This document shows, in pieces, positions 7,727-14,994 of a DNA stretch of 18,536 nucleotides. Source of the DNA: FEN-1297 sp964498065. Its GTDB lineage: Bacteria > Bacteroidota > Ignavibacteria > Ignavibacteriales > Ignavibacteriaceae. The position numbers and the translations under genes are program-made. The number at the start of each line of letters is the position of its first letter. Position 1 is the stretch's first letter. The stretch covers positions 1 through 18,536 of the forward strand of contig CAZCFZ010000073.1 of assembly GCA_964498065.1 (NCBI GenBank), in the 5' to 3' direction. The notes under the pieces were generated by a model, which was not told the DNA's origin, made no database searches, and saw nothing but the letters and a program-made list of their open reading frames with translations.

Positions 7727-7915
7727 TTACGAGATATGAATGGATTCTAGACCGCTTATGACTCCGAAGGCACTCAATAGCCAAAGAATTACTACAATAA
7801 CCACAACTGCATTCAAAATTTTCTTAATCGTAGACTGCATAGGAATGTAACTGTTAATTAGCCATAGAATCACGCCTACTACTACCAAAGTAATTACTAA
7901 TCCAATTAATGACAT
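7727..7915 (-). CDS. Small two-helix membrane protein, Thivi_2564 type
   Basis: 62 residues, almost all hydrophobic: helix 1 about 3-24 (LIGLVITLVVVGVILWLINSY), a short polar turn (MQSTIKK), helix 2 about 33-52 (ILNAVVVIVVILWLLSAFGV). The layout and the opening MSLIGLVITLVV match the widespread Thivi_2564 family of tiny inner-membrane proteins, whose function is unknown. AAAGGA eight bases before the ATG supports the start. The bacterioferritin gene ends 300 bp upstream; no copy of the repeated element lies between, so it may be read from the ferritin operon or from its own unseen promoter. Confidence 0.8.
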   Translation of the reverse strand: MSLIGLVITLVVVGVILWLINSYIPMQSTIKKILNAVVVIVVILWLLSAFGVISGLESIHIS

Positions 7916-8215
7916 ATTCTTTTTCCTTTCTTAAATAATTTGTTCACTTAATCCCCGTTGGTTCGCCTATTGCTCTTCGTTCTTTCAAGGATACTGATAC
8001 CTTCATATTAAGAGAATAGTCAGTATATCCCATTACACCCGAAATAATTAAATGTGTTAATATCTAGTTCTTTGGATAACCAACAGCCATTAGCAATTAG
8101 TTAAACAAGAATATGAGTAATAATAAATAGCTTTTCAATTTATTTTTATTTAAATACAATTCAATTATAAAGGCTCAATAATTTATTAGTTTTAATTTTG
8201 TGTATTAACCTATAG
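7916..8215. other. Gene-free spacer downstream of bacterioferritin
   Basis: About 300 bp of AT-rich DNA. No reading frame, strong hairpin or copy of the repeated element was found. An imperfect dyad, AAGGATACTGATACCTT (around 7987-8003), is the only symmetry noticed. There is no T-rich terminator hairpin directly after the ferritin stop, so transcription may continue into the small membrane protein gene. Confidence 0.35.
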
Positions 8216-8695
8216 TCAGCTTATTACATTGTTTGTTTGATTTGCCAAATAATTTTCCAAACCCATTTGATTAATCTGTGTAAGCTGCTTTTCTCCCCAA
8301 TCGATGTGACTCTCTTCCATTTTAATTATTTTAGTCAGCATGTTGACACTGCCTTCATCTTCTATTTCATGGGCTAGGCTTACAGCAGCGTTGTAAGTTA
8401 GCAATCCCATAATTTCTGCTTCCTGGTTGTTCTTTACCATTTCCAGTACCGTCCGGCCAATCTTCACCTCATCCAGCCTAACCAAATAGGGGGTACCTTC
8501 CAGAAATATGATCCTCTGAATAAGCCAGCGAACGTGGTGCATCTCATCTATTGTCTGCTTATCTATAGCCTTGTGAAGTTTTTCATATCCCCAACTGTTA
8601 CACATTTCTGATTGTACCATATACTGGTTAATGGCAATTATTTCATCAGCTAAGCGCTGGTTAAGTACCTTAAGCAATTTTTCATTACCTCTCAT
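8216..8695 (-). CDS. bfr: Bacterioferritin
   Basis: 159 residues, the usual length for the family. All six ferroxidase ligands are at the classical E. coli numbering: E18, E51, H54, E94, E127 and H130; the haem ligand M52 is also present. The fold-defining DEIIAINQY, IDEMHHVRWLI, RIIFLEGTP, EESHIDWGEKQL and GLENYL segments match bacterioferritin well. It therefore should oxidise Fe(II) and store iron in a 24-subunit cage, protecting against iron-driven oxidative damage. GGAG seven bases ahead of the ATG lies inside the preceding gene, and the two genes overlap by 11 bp, so translation is probably coupled. The C-terminus adds a short Asn-rich tail. Expression would be driven by the element promoter at 9016-9081. 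No bacterioferritin-associated ferredoxin is seen. Confidence 0.95.
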   Translation of the reverse strand: MRGNEKLLKVLNQRLADEIIAINQYMVQSEMCNSWGYEKLHKAIDKQTIDEMHHVRWLIQRIIFLEGTPYLVRLDEVKIGRTVLEMVKNNQEAEIMGLLTYNAAVSLAHEIEDEGSVNMLTKIIKMEESHIDWGEKQLTQINQMGLENYLANQTNNVIS

Positions 8696-8963
8696 GTTTA
8701 TTCTCCGATATAATTGTAATTATAAATATTATCATCACTAAATTTTTTTTGTTAAGTGACCAGCTGAGAGATACAGCAAATACGATGGTCACTAGAGTAA
8801 GTGACCACAACCAACTGTTAATACCCAGCCAGCCGCTTCCATTAAGCCTCTCAATCATTCCTCCATCCATAAACACCCCGCTGCCGAAGTATAAAAAAAT
8901 TACCGCTAAGATAAGAAGGGCAAAAACTAAAAATTTATTGTTTATTATATTTATAAATTTCAC
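8685..8963 (-). CDS. Small membrane protein overlapping the bacterioferritin gene
   Basis: 92 residues read from a GTG at 8963. Two or three hydrophobic segments are visible: about 9-27 (NKFLVFALLILAVIFLYFGSG), 48-68 (WLWSLTLVTIVFAVSLSW) and 73-86 (NLVMIIFIITII). Between the first two is a Gly-rich loop MDGGMIERLNGSGWLG. I do not recognise the family. The start is uncertain: GTG has only AGG close by, but it gives a complete first helix, whereas the next ATG (residue 32) would remove it. The last 11 bases overlap the bacterioferritin start. First gene of the operon, behind an element promoter. It could tether or assist the ferritin, or be an unrelated stress-induced membrane peptide. Confidence 0.65.
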   Translation of the reverse strand: MKFINIINNKFLVFALLILAVIFLYFGSGVFMDGGMIERLNGSGWLGINSWLWSLTLVTIVFAVSLSWSLNKKNLVMIIFIITIISENKHER

Positions 8964-9015
8964 CTAATTAATTATTGCGCGTTAAATTTGTATTTTTGAA
9001 AGTAAATTATATATA

Positions 9016-9081
9016 AAACTATGAAGTTGTCCTTATCAATTCAATCGAGCAAAGGGATGAAAAAAGGACTACATCGGTGGG
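9016..9081 (-). promoter_or_regulatory. Element copy 3 and predicted promoter of the bacterioferritin operon
   Basis: Element at 9042-9081: CAATCG, GCAAAGGGATG, then AAAGGACTACATC. On the minus strand TTG (9044-9042) and, 20 nt on, TAGTTT (9021-9016) make the promoter, closer to the Bacteroidota TAnnTT form than to TATAAT. The predicted leader is about 46 nt. The far edge lies only 16 bp from the stop of the gene at 9097. Confidence 0.6.
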
Positions 9082-9096
9082 TCGAGTAAGCTTCCA

Positions 9097-10485
9097 TTAA
9101 AAACCGACAACATTTGCTACTCCGCTTCGAAGACCAAACCATACAAACTGGATAAACGGCTCGTCAGGTTTTCGTGTATATTTTACAATACCCTTTTTTA
9201 TAAATCCGGATTTATCAGGCAAATTGTTTTCCTTTATAATAAATGTTTTAGCAATGAATGAGGGTATCCTGTCAAGCATTCCATTTTCACTTCTGGTATT
9301 TTTATTAAGAACGGCAACCGATAAGTTATTATACTCAGCATTTACAAAACCCATTGCATGTCCCGAATTCACATTTACATTAAAAGCTGCTTCATGAAGG
9401 ATACCAGATTTTATACGGTGATGTTCAGCAATCTCAAGAAATTTATTAAGACTGCTGACTTCCATTCTACTAAGCGATCCGCTGTAACTGAAAGAAAATT
9501 GTGGTGATCCTAATGGAATAAACATGAGTAGTTTCATTGTACTGGCACTCATAAAGTTTGTTTTTGCATGAATAATAATAGTATCATGTTGACCAGTATG
9601 GTTGACAATTCCTTCTGCAAAAAGTTGCATCTTATCGAATGTTACTAAAGCTGCTTTAGCATCTGCTGCATAACTTTCGTAATAATTCAACCGGCTATTC
9701 ATAACATGCAGACTTGCAATGCGGATTGTATCCTTTATCGAATCTAATCCCTCGCTTGGCATTAAGGGACTTGGGGATTTTGTGTCGAAGGACTTATCCA
9801 TATTTACAAGTACATCCATAAAAGCATCCCGGATATTAATTGACCGGGCACGATAGTTGTCTCCATTTAACAGTCCGAGATATGAAAACCCATGCACAAT
9901 TATGCTAGGAACAACAAAACGGTATCTAGTGCTTCTGAATTTGTTCGCGGCAAAGAATTGTTCATCGGTCATAAGAGAATGAAATCTCAGCGAGTCAGCT
10001 ACAATTACTGAATCTGGTATTGATAAATGGATCCGAACACATTGAATTTGATTTTGTGACTGCTTAAAATTTATCACAATTCCTTCTGCATCTAAACTAG
10101 CATTGTCAATGCTATTATATTGAAATTCCTTTTTAAGAAGAAGTTTTATCCAGCCAATCCTGTTTAAAGATATCGTTTTAATTTTGCAAGAAATTGAAGA
10201 GTCGGTCTTTGTCAGTAAAATTGAGTTGCATTCTAAATGGTTTTTTAAGATATCAAAATTAACATCGTTAATTTTTATTGAGTATTCAGGATATGCTTTT
10301 GCAAAACTATCGATAATATGGTTCTTAATAAACCCGTTGAGATAAATCTGCGGGAAAAAAAGGAATATCAGAACAACTAATAGCATGATAATTCCTGCTG
10401 CAAAGCTAGCATGCAGAGCTATTTTGCCTGGCGAGAGTTTTCTCCAATAAATAGTTTGTAAATATTTAATCTTTAATTTTATCAT
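9097..10485 (-). CDS. Membrane-anchored AsmA/DUF748-like protein
   Basis: 462 residues. A short cytoplasmic N-terminus is followed by one strong transmembrane segment (about 26-50, ASFAAGIIMLLVVLIFLFFP) and then about 410 residues expected in the periplasm. The segment just after the helix (YSIKINDVNFDILKNHLECNSILLTKTD) and the alternating beta pattern resemble AsmA/DUF748 proteins, which form long beta-grooves and are linked to lipid transport between membranes. The match is by pattern, not by a diagnostic motif. The protein ends VANVVGF. Its start overlaps the end of the AI-2E permease gene by 20 bp, so the two are co-translated. Last gene of the lmo0937/permease operon. Family assignment moderate; existence of the gene is secure. 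Confidence 0.75.
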   Translation of the reverse strand: MIKLKIKYLQTIYWRKLSPGKIALHASFAAGIIMLLVVLIFLFFPQIYLNGFIKNHIIDSFAKAYPEYSIKINDVNFDILKNHLECNSILLTKTDSSISCKIKTISLNRIGWIKLLLKKEFQYNSIDNASLDAEGIVINFKQSQNQIQCVRIHLSIPDSVIVADSLRFHSLMTDEQFFAANKFRSTRYRFVVPSIIVHGFSYLGLLNGDNYRARSINIRDAFMDVLVNMDKSFDTKSPSPLMPSEGLDSIKDTIRIASLHVMNSRLNYYESYAADAKAALVTFDKMQLFAEGIVNHTGQHDTIIIHAKTNFMSASTMKLLMFIPLGSPQFSFSYSGSLSRMEVSSLNKFLEIAEHHRIKSGILHEAAFNVNVNSGHAMGFVNAEYNNLSVAVLNKNTRSENGMLDRIPSFIAKTFIIKENNLPDKSGFIKKGIVKYTRKPDEPFIQFVWFGLRSGVANVVGF

Positions 10486-11551
10486 TAGTTTTTTTCTTTA
10501 AGACTGAATGTTTGCCTTCTACAGATTTTTCCGGACCTAACAAAACCGCAATCCATCTCGTCTCTTCATTGCTTTCAAATGCAAACTTCAGACTCATGGT
10601 AAGAGGTATGCTTAAAACTGCACCAACAAGTCCAAGCAGGCTGCCCCAAAAAATCAGCGACAGAAAGACGACTAAAGTAGATAGGCCAAGCCTTTGTCCC
10701 ATTAGTTTCGGTTGGATTACATTTCCAAGTATTGATCCAACTAAAAGATAACCGGCAGCAACAAGAATGGCGCTGCCAATCCCTAGTTGGACAAGAGCTA
10801 GAAGAATTGCGGGAATCGCAGCTATAACCGAACCAATATTAGGGATATAATGAAGAAGAAAGAAAAGGAAACCCCAAAGGATGGGATAATTGACACCTAA
10901 GATTGTCAGCCATATCCATATCAGAATACCGGCAGTAAGATTTATTAAAGTTGTAATGACAAGATAGCGTCTTATATCAATTACAAACTTCGTGAACCGG
11001 GGAAATATAGCTTTCGGATTGCCTAATACCGCGCGGAGCTTAACCGGGAAACTTGAAACTTCAAGCAGTATAAAAGTTACCGTTAGAAGAATTAAGACAA
11101 TGCTGGAAAGTGCCGAACTCAATCCTGTAAGCAAACCTGCTGTAAGGTTCAAAATAGTCTCCGGATTGACATACTTCAGTTGAGGCTTATTGGTGATTCT
11201 GAAACCTTTACTTGTCAGAAGCGCTTCAAATGCCGTGATTTGTTCTTGTATGCGCATCTGATAAAAAGGGAGAGCATCAGAAAAACTTTTAAGGGATGTT
11301 CCAACTACTGCGCCTATCATTAGCAGGATTATAACCATGGCAGATATCACGATTACTACCGAAATAAAAGAAGGAATATGTTTCTTTTCAAGCCATAGTA
11401 CAGGCGGCATCCCGATTAAAGCAAGAAAAACGCAGATGATGGAAAATACGATAACCGATTGAGCCAGATATATACCCGCCAATATAATAACAAGAGAAGC
11501 ACCGATAAACAGAAAGTGTGTCCCTCTTTGAGTATTAACTATTTTATCCAT
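10466..11551 (-). CDS. AI-2E family transporter (PerM/YdiK type)
   Basis: 361 residues with about eight hydrophobic segments. Family hallmarks visible: paired N-terminal helices (residues about 12-45 and 58-83), the long soluble stretch with KSFSDALPFYQMRIQEQI, and the C-terminal core LHYIPNIGSVIAAIPAILLAL, GSILGNVIQPKLMGQRLGLS, LVVFLSLIFWGSLLGLVGAVLSIPLTM. Despite the family name the substrate is usually unknown; members export AI-2, act as Na+/H+ antiporters or have other roles. The start at 11551 has only a poor ribosome binding site. It lies 21 bp after the lmo0937-type gene and overlaps the AsmA-like gene, giving a three-gene operon behind element copy 4. Confidence 0.92.
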   Translation of the reverse strand: MDKIVNTQRGTHFLFIGASLVIILAGIYLAQSVIVFSIICVFLALIGMPPVLWLEKKHIPSFISVVIVISAMVIILLMIGAVVGTSLKSFSDALPFYQMRIQEQITAFEALLTSKGFRITNKPQLKYVNPETILNLTAGLLTGLSSALSSIVLILLTVTFILLEVSSFPVKLRAVLGNPKAIFPRFTKFVIDIRRYLVITTLINLTAGILIWIWLTILGVNYPILWGFLFFLLHYIPNIGSVIAAIPAILLALVQLGIGSAILVAAGYLLVGSILGNVIQPKLMGQRLGLSTLVVFLSLIFWGSLLGLVGAVLSIPLTMSLKFAFESNEETRWIAVLLGPEKSVEGKHSVLKKKTNDKIKD

Positions 11552-11572
11552 AATCTTGCCTGTAATTATAGA

Positions 11573-11722
11573 CTATATGGCACGCCTTCCGCTAATAAAG
11601 TTAACTAAGATCATTATAATTGCGACTACAAGAAGAATATGAATAACTCCACCCATTGTGTATGCAGTGAACATTCCAAGCAACCACAAAACTATGAGGA
11701 CAAGTGCGATTGTATATAACAT
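11573..11722 (-). CDS. lmo0937-type 49-residue membrane peptide
   Basis: A short frame reads MLYTIALVLIVLWLLGMFTA, then YTMGGVIHILLVVAIIMILV and NFISGRRAI before TAG. Two hydrophobic helices around a TMGG turn and the basic GRR tail fit the lmo0937/DUF5670 family of tiny membrane proteins, often stress-induced; their function is unknown. AGAAAGGA nine bases ahead of the ATG is a good ribosome binding site. It heads the operon with the AI-2E permease (21 bp gap) and lies behind the element promoter at 11761-11826. Confidence 0.88.
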   Translation of the reverse strand: MLYTIALVLIVLWLLGMFTAYTMGGVIHILLVVAIIMILVNFISGRRAI

Positions 11723-11760
11723 TGTAAGTATCCTTTCTGTTTAAATTTTAAGCCTATGTT

Positions 11761-11826
11761 AAGCTATGAAGAGAAATAAAGTAATACAATCGGACAAAAG
11801 GATGAAAAAGGAACTATATCCTTTGG
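11761..11826 (-). promoter_or_regulatory. Element copy 4 and predicted promoter of the lmo0937/AI-2E operon
   Basis: Element at 11787-11826: CAATCG, ACAAAAGGATG, AAAAGGAACTA, TATCCTTTGG. On the minus strand TTG (11789-11787) and TAGCTT (11766-11761) are 20 nt apart. The predicted leader is about 32 nt. The bases beyond the element (GAATAAGTACATTCAACTA) also echo those of copies 5 and 7. Confidence 0.6.
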
Positions 11827-11924
11827 CTGAATAAGTACATTCAACTAGGGAATCTGTCTACGTGTGGTTTGGATTAAAGATTAAAAAGATGGCTTTTCTT
11901 AATGTGTGGTTTTTAGACCTCGAA

Positions 11925-11975
11925 TCTAAACTTGGTTAGTGTTTAGCATGATATACTAAACGCTAACCGTTTAGA
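11925..11975. repeat. Nested inverted repeat downstream of the Tyr-rich protein gene
   Basis: TCTAAAC (11925-11931) pairs with GTTTAGA (11969-11975). Directly inside, GGTTAGTGTTTAG (11934-11946) pairs with CTAAACGCTAACC (11956-11968) with one G-T pair. The whole is a 20-bp stem with a TT bulge and a 9-nt loop, in which CTAAAC and its complement alternate four times. It lies in the 302-bp gap after the 12025-12573 gene. The minus-strand side lacks a clear T-run; the plus-strand side is followed by A/T-rich DNA. It may be a terminator or a dispersed REP-like unit. Confidence 0.6.
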
Positions 11976-12024
11976 AAAATATTTTTGTTAAAGTTTCACA
12001 ATCAGTTTGCTCATATGTCCTTTT

Positions 12025-12573
12025 TTATTTTTTATGATTTCCATTTCTATCTTGATTGTTTTTCTTATTGTCCTTTTTACGATTGTTGCCTTTAACTTGT
12101 CCTTTGTGCTGACCATTATCGTGCTTTTGCTGTTTAACCCAATTATTATGTTCGGGATGATTTTTATTTACAAAATATTTTGAATCACGGCTATCGCGGA
12201 TTGGTTGCTGATCGTGACGATCTCTATACGAGCTGTATTTTTCTCTATAATCTTTGTCACGCAGATACGGTTTATTTTCGTTAATTACTACTTTATATCC
12301 GTTATATAAGTCATAATTACGATATTGGTAAGGCAATTTTGATGAATAAATCCAACGTCCATTTGACTGATAGTAAAATCGATGTCGCGGTACATAATAG
12401 TATACGTCTATATCCGGTAAATAATAATATTGAACTTCGTCATAACCTACTGGTCCCCAGATGGGCTGACTGCCTATATTTACATTAATATTTAATCTTA
12501 CTTGCGCTTTTGTTGGGGACGTAAGAGAAATAAAAATTCCCGCTATTAAAAGAGCAAAATAAATTTTTCGCAT
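12025..12573 (-). CDS. Secreted Tyr-rich protein with basic disordered tail
   Basis: 182 residues. A Sec signal peptide (1-23) ends TKA before QVRLNINVNIGSQP. The next 90 residues are Tyr-rich with a WGPVGYDEVQYYYLPDIDVYYY, HRFYYQSNGRWIYSSKLP and LYNGYKVVINENKPYLRD pattern that I recognise as a conserved hypothetical family common in Bacteroidota. From about residue 115 the chain is dominated by Asp, Lys, Asn, Gly and His and is probably disordered and strongly basic. No catalytic motif is seen. AAGGAG ahead of the ATG is a strong ribosome binding site. Its predicted promoter sits in the duplicated DNA at 12733-12798, about 153 nt before the gene. Probably periplasmic or surface-exposed. Confidence 0.85.
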   Translation of the reverse strand: MRKIYFALLIAGIFISLTSPTKAQVRLNINVNIGSQPIWGPVGYDEVQYYYLPDIDVYYYVPRHRFYYQSNGRWIYSSKLPYQYRNYDLYNGYKVVINENKPYLRDKDYREKYSSYRDRHDQQPIRDSRDSKYFVNKNHPEHNNWVKQQKHDNGQHKGQVKGNNRKKDNKKNNQDRNGNHKK

Positions 12574-12732
12574 TTTTTGATTCTCCTTATATTATTCGTT
12601 ATATAATTATTGTTATACCATAATAAATTATTTTGCACTTAGATCGCTTCATTAGGTATAACATATTTTCTAAACAGTAACGGCTGCGGTTGTATCAGAG
12701 ATTTCTATACGATCATTTTCCTAATAGATTAA

Positions 12733-12798
12733 AAGCAAAAGCAAAGGGACAGTTAATTCAATCGGGCAAAGGGATGAAAAAGGGATTACGTCTTTTGT
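12733..12798 (-). promoter_or_regulatory. Element copy 5 and predicted promoter of the Tyr-rich protein gene
   Basis: Element at 12759-12798: CAATCGGGC, AAAGGGATG, a second AAAGGGA heptamer, then CGTCTTTTG. On the minus strand TTG (12761-12759) is followed 20 nt later by TTGCTT, the weakest -10 of the set; a TTTTAAT a few bases further on might serve instead. An extra CAAAGGGAC lies at 12742-12750 on the downstream side. The core is identical to copy 7. Confidence 0.5.
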
Positions 12799-13050
12799 GT
12801 GAGTTAATTCGACTATAATAAAGGCGGATACCTTTCTGCCGCAAAAATTATCTTAATGCCTAAGTTCTAAAATGTGCATTTTCACTTTTTAAGATTTTGT
12901 AACAATAACTATTATTCGATAATTTTTTTATATTTTTTAATTCAAACTTGCTAGTCGTTTTAATTTATAATTTTTCTAAGAAATTCTATCACTTCTCTGA
13001 TTACTATTTAAGAGTAGAATTTTGAATAAAACTTAAAACGGAATTGTACC
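12799..13050. other. Conserved non-coding stretch of unit A
   Basis: No gene. It aligns with 15061-15310 over its length, with shared blocks such as AGTTCTAAAATGTGCATT and AATTCAAACTTGCTAGTC. AAAGG-N6-CCTTT (12820-12835) is a small dyad kept in both copies. It lies between the terminator of the OmpA gene and the element that starts the next transcript. Whether it encodes a small RNA or is only leftover duplicated DNA cannot be told. Confidence 0.5.
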
Positions 13051-13090
13051 AGACAAAAATTTGCGAAAGACCCAGATCGTTTCCGGGTCT
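13051..13090 (-). terminator. Rho-independent terminator of DUF4398-OmpA operon A
   Basis: AGACCCAGA (13068-13076) pairs with TCCGGGTCT (13082-13090) across a 5-nt loop; the single A/C mismatch becomes a G-U pair in minus-strand RNA. On the minus strand the stem is followed by TTTCGCAAATTTTTGTCT. It lies 34 bp after the OmpA stop and corresponds to the terminator of operon B. Confidence 0.85.
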
Positions 13091-13123
13091 CGTTTCCATA
13101 ACTATTTTGTTAACTCTCCGTCA

Positions 13124-13942
13124 CTATTTCGCTGTGCGATCGACGACGATCTCTACTCGTCGATTGTTGGCACGACCTTCTGCAGTAGAATTGTCTGCTA
13201 TAGGTCTATCTTCACCAATACCTTGTGCTTGTATCAGATTACTAGGGTAGCCTCGTGAAATAAAGAACGAACGCACTACATCCGCACGCTGCTGCGATAA
13301 TATTTGGTTGTAGCCGGAAGAACCCTGTGAGTCTGTATGCCCCTCAATTATGAGTTTCTGCTCTTTATCCTGTAAAAGCGCATCGACAACTCGGTTGAGT
13401 CGATCCTGTGCTGCTGGCACAAGCTCCGATTTACCAGAAGCAAAGAGGACACTGCCCGAAAGCGTAATTACAAGTCCGCGAGCCTCTTCCTTAACTGCTG
13501 CAAGTTTTGCAAGATCAGCTTGTGCCTTAGCCGTCTTATTCTCTGCTTCGAACCGTGCTTTTTGTTCTGCAGCAAGCTGTTCCGTCTTGTTTTTCATGAT
13601 CTCGGCCTGGATTGTCTGATAATCTTTGTCTGCCTTCACCACGGTTTCATTTGCTGCAGCTGTGACAGCCAGTGCTTCGGCCATCTTGGCTTTGCGATCA
13701 GCGATATAAGCGAGGTCTCGCGTACGGAATGATTCAGGCTCGTCTAGGAAAGATTGCTCAGCCAGGTCAAGTGCCACTTTTGCCTTGTGCAGGTCTGCTG
13801 GTACTAATTGAGCCGCCTGCCCTGTGCTCGCTTTCTGGAAAGATTGGCGTGCGCTGATGAGCTCGCTTGGAGGAACGTTAGCAGCACAGCCAGCGAGTAT
13901 TCCGGCAAATACGATTACAATAAGATATGTAATAGGTTTCAT
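13124..13942 (-). CDS. OmpA-family lipoprotein with DUF4398 domain (copy A)
   Basis: 272 residues. Lipoprotein signal with lipobox ILAGC (C19). A helical DUF4398 domain follows (about 22-100, SELISARQSFQKAS to TRDLAYIADRKAKMAEA), then an Ala/Lys/Glu-rich coiled coil (100-155). The C-terminal OmpA domain (about 160-270) holds the peptidoglycan-binding pattern SGSVLFASGKSELVPAA, IEGHTDSQGSSGYN, LSQQRADVVRSF and the closing GRANNRRVEIVV. It should tether the outer membrane to peptidoglycan. AAGGAAG ahead of the ATG overlaps the end of the DUF4398 gene (3-bp gap), so the two form an operon. It matches copy B without gaps, about two thirds identical by eye. This copy uses visibly more G/C-ending codons than copy B and the neighbouring genes. 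Confidence 0.93.
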   Translation of the reverse strand: MKPITYLIVIVFAGILAGCAANVPPSELISARQSFQKASTGQAAQLVPADLHKAKVALDLAEQSFLDEPESFRTRDLAYIADRKAKMAEALAVTAAANETVVKADKDYQTIQAEIMKNKTEQLAAEQKARFEAENKTAKAQADLAKLAAVKEEARGLVITLSGSVLFASGKSELVPAAQDRLNRVVDALLQDKEQKLIIEGHTDSQGSSGYNQILSQQRADVVRSFFISRGYPSNLIQAQGIGEDRPIADNSTAEGRANNRRVEIVVDRTAK

Positions 13943-13945
13943 AAG

Positions 13946-14326
13946 TCACTTCCTTTCTTCTGATGTTGGGTTGTCTTGTTGTAGATTTTTTACCCGTTCT
14001 AATGCCTTAGAGGCTTTATTACTGTCGTTATAACTACGAGAGAGCGCTACAGCAAGTTCAGCATCAGCTTGGGCTCGTAACAGCATTGACTCAGATTGTT
14101 CCTTTTCGCCATTTGCCTCATGCATCTTGGCTTTCTCCAATTCCTCTCTCGCGAGTTGTAAATAGAGAGATGCGCTGGGAATGTCTGCCGCACCAACCTC
14201 CTCAGCAGCCCGAATAGCCGATGTGGACGCCTCTTTATTCACCACTACCGGGGCACTTCCGCAACCAGCAATCATTGCTACGAACAGAACACATCCTGCT
14301 AACATTGTCATGTTCATACGTTTCAT
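13946..14326 (-). CDS. DUF4398 lipoprotein (copy A)
   Basis: 126 residues. Lipoprotein signal with lipobox IAGC (C22), then a helical DUF4398 domain of about 80 residues: STSAIRAAEEVGAADIPSA, LYLQLAREELEKAK, SMLLRAQADAELAVALSR. It lacks the OmpA domain of its partner and looks like a stand-alone version of that protein's N-terminal half, so the two may interact in the periplasm. AAGGAGG ahead of the ATG is a strong ribosome binding site. First gene of operon A, 78 nt after the predicted transcription start of element copy 6. The function of the domain is not known. Confidence 0.9.
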   Translation of the reverse strand: MKRMNMTMLAGCVLFVAMIAGCGSAPVVVNKEASTSAIRAAEEVGAADIPSASLYLQLAREELEKAKMHEANGEKEQSESMLLRAQADAELAVALSRSYNDSNKASKALERVKNLQQDNPTSEERK

Positions 14327-14410
14327 TGATTCCTCCTTTTAATTTGTTACGTAACTATATCTTCTATTAATGTTATTAAATAGCAGAAAATCCCCCTTTT
14401 AATTCAAAAT

Positions 14411-14476
14411 AAAGTACCGTTGATAAAATTTAAATTCAATCGTGCAAAAGGATGAAAAGCGAACTACATCTTTTGG
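14411..14476 (-). promoter_or_regulatory. Element copy 6 and predicted promoter of DUF4398-OmpA operon A
   Basis: Element at 14437-14476: CAATCG, GCAAAAGGATG, a weakened second heptamer (AAAGCGA), CATCTTTTGG. In this copy CAAAAGGATG and CATCTTTTG form an inverted repeat with one extra G. On the minus strand TTG (14439-14437) and TACTTT (14416-14411) are 20 nt apart. Confidence 0.6.
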
Positions 14477-14530
14477 ATTATGATTTCATCGTTTTTCATG
14501 ATGAGAACAATTAACCAAAAAAATATCATG

Positions 14531-14959
14531 TTAATCTTTTTTGTTGAAAATATCATTAAGCGCGATTCCGACACTATCCATATTACTATTAAACTCTAGT
14601 TTGAATTTATCCCAATTATCTTTTCCTTCATACTGATAGTTGCTAATCATTTTCTTCAGTTCGATATTTTTTTGTTCTAACGTCAATATTTTGTTTGCAT
14701 ATTTAGCTTTGAATTTTGCACTCGTTTTTTTCATTTCCGCTTTGAAATCATTAATCCTTTTTTCATTATTATCGATTTTTGATTCTGCATCGTTTTTGAA
14801 CTGCTGCCATTCATTATCGAATTGAGCCTGAGCATCTTTCAAAGCCTGATCTGCCTGTTGAACTTTTTCTTTTGCATCTTCTCGATTATTTTCACAACCG
14901 GCTAAAAGTGATCCTGCAATCAACAAGATAAACGTTAATATGAAATATTTAAACTTCAT
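14531..14959 (-). CDS. Coiled-coil lipoprotein resembling sll1863-type stress proteins
   Basis: 142 residues. Lipoprotein signal with lipobox LLAGC (C22). The remainder is almost entirely charged alpha helix (about 26-120; VQQADQALKDAQAQFDNEW, INDFKAEMKKTSAKFKAKY), ending in WDKFKLEFNSNMDSVGIALNDI. Helical repeats followed by a W-x-x-x-K-x-E-F-x-x-x-M-D-x-x-G ending resemble the sll1863 family of stress-response proteins; this is similarity of pattern. AAGGAG eight bases ahead of the ATG. It lies alone between the two DUF4398-OmpA operons. Its promoter, the best in the window, is carried on the edge of duplicated unit B. The role is likely structural or protective in the periplasm, but unknown. 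Confidence 0.75.
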   Translation of the reverse strand: MKFKYFILTFILLIAGSLLAGCENNREDAKEKVQQADQALKDAQAQFDNEWQQFKNDAESKIDNNEKRINDFKAEMKKTSAKFKAKYANKILTLEQKNIELKKMISNYQYEGKDNWDKFKLEFNSNMDSVGIALNDIFNKKD

Positions 14960-14994
14960 AACTCTCCTTGTAAAAGTTGATTTATTATATTGAT

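Larger units (their letters stand above)
12757..14476. repeat. Duplicated unit A (copy of 15019-16734)
   Basis: A diverged direct duplication of about 1.72 kb: element, non-coding stretch, terminator, OmpA lipoprotein gene, DUF4398 gene, second element. Unit B has the same order, the same gene lengths (272 and 126 codons), the same 3-bp gap between genes and the same 111-bp distance from the DUF4398 start to the second element. The first 80 bases (12757-12836) are identical to 15019-15098, and the next 290 non-coding bases are similar throughout. Similarity stops abruptly at 12757. Confidence 0.9.

Noticed and set aside
13044..14033. Several plus-strand frames across the OmpA and DUF4398 copy A genes
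   Set aside because: Antisense shadows of well-supported lipoprotein genes, favoured by the higher GC there.
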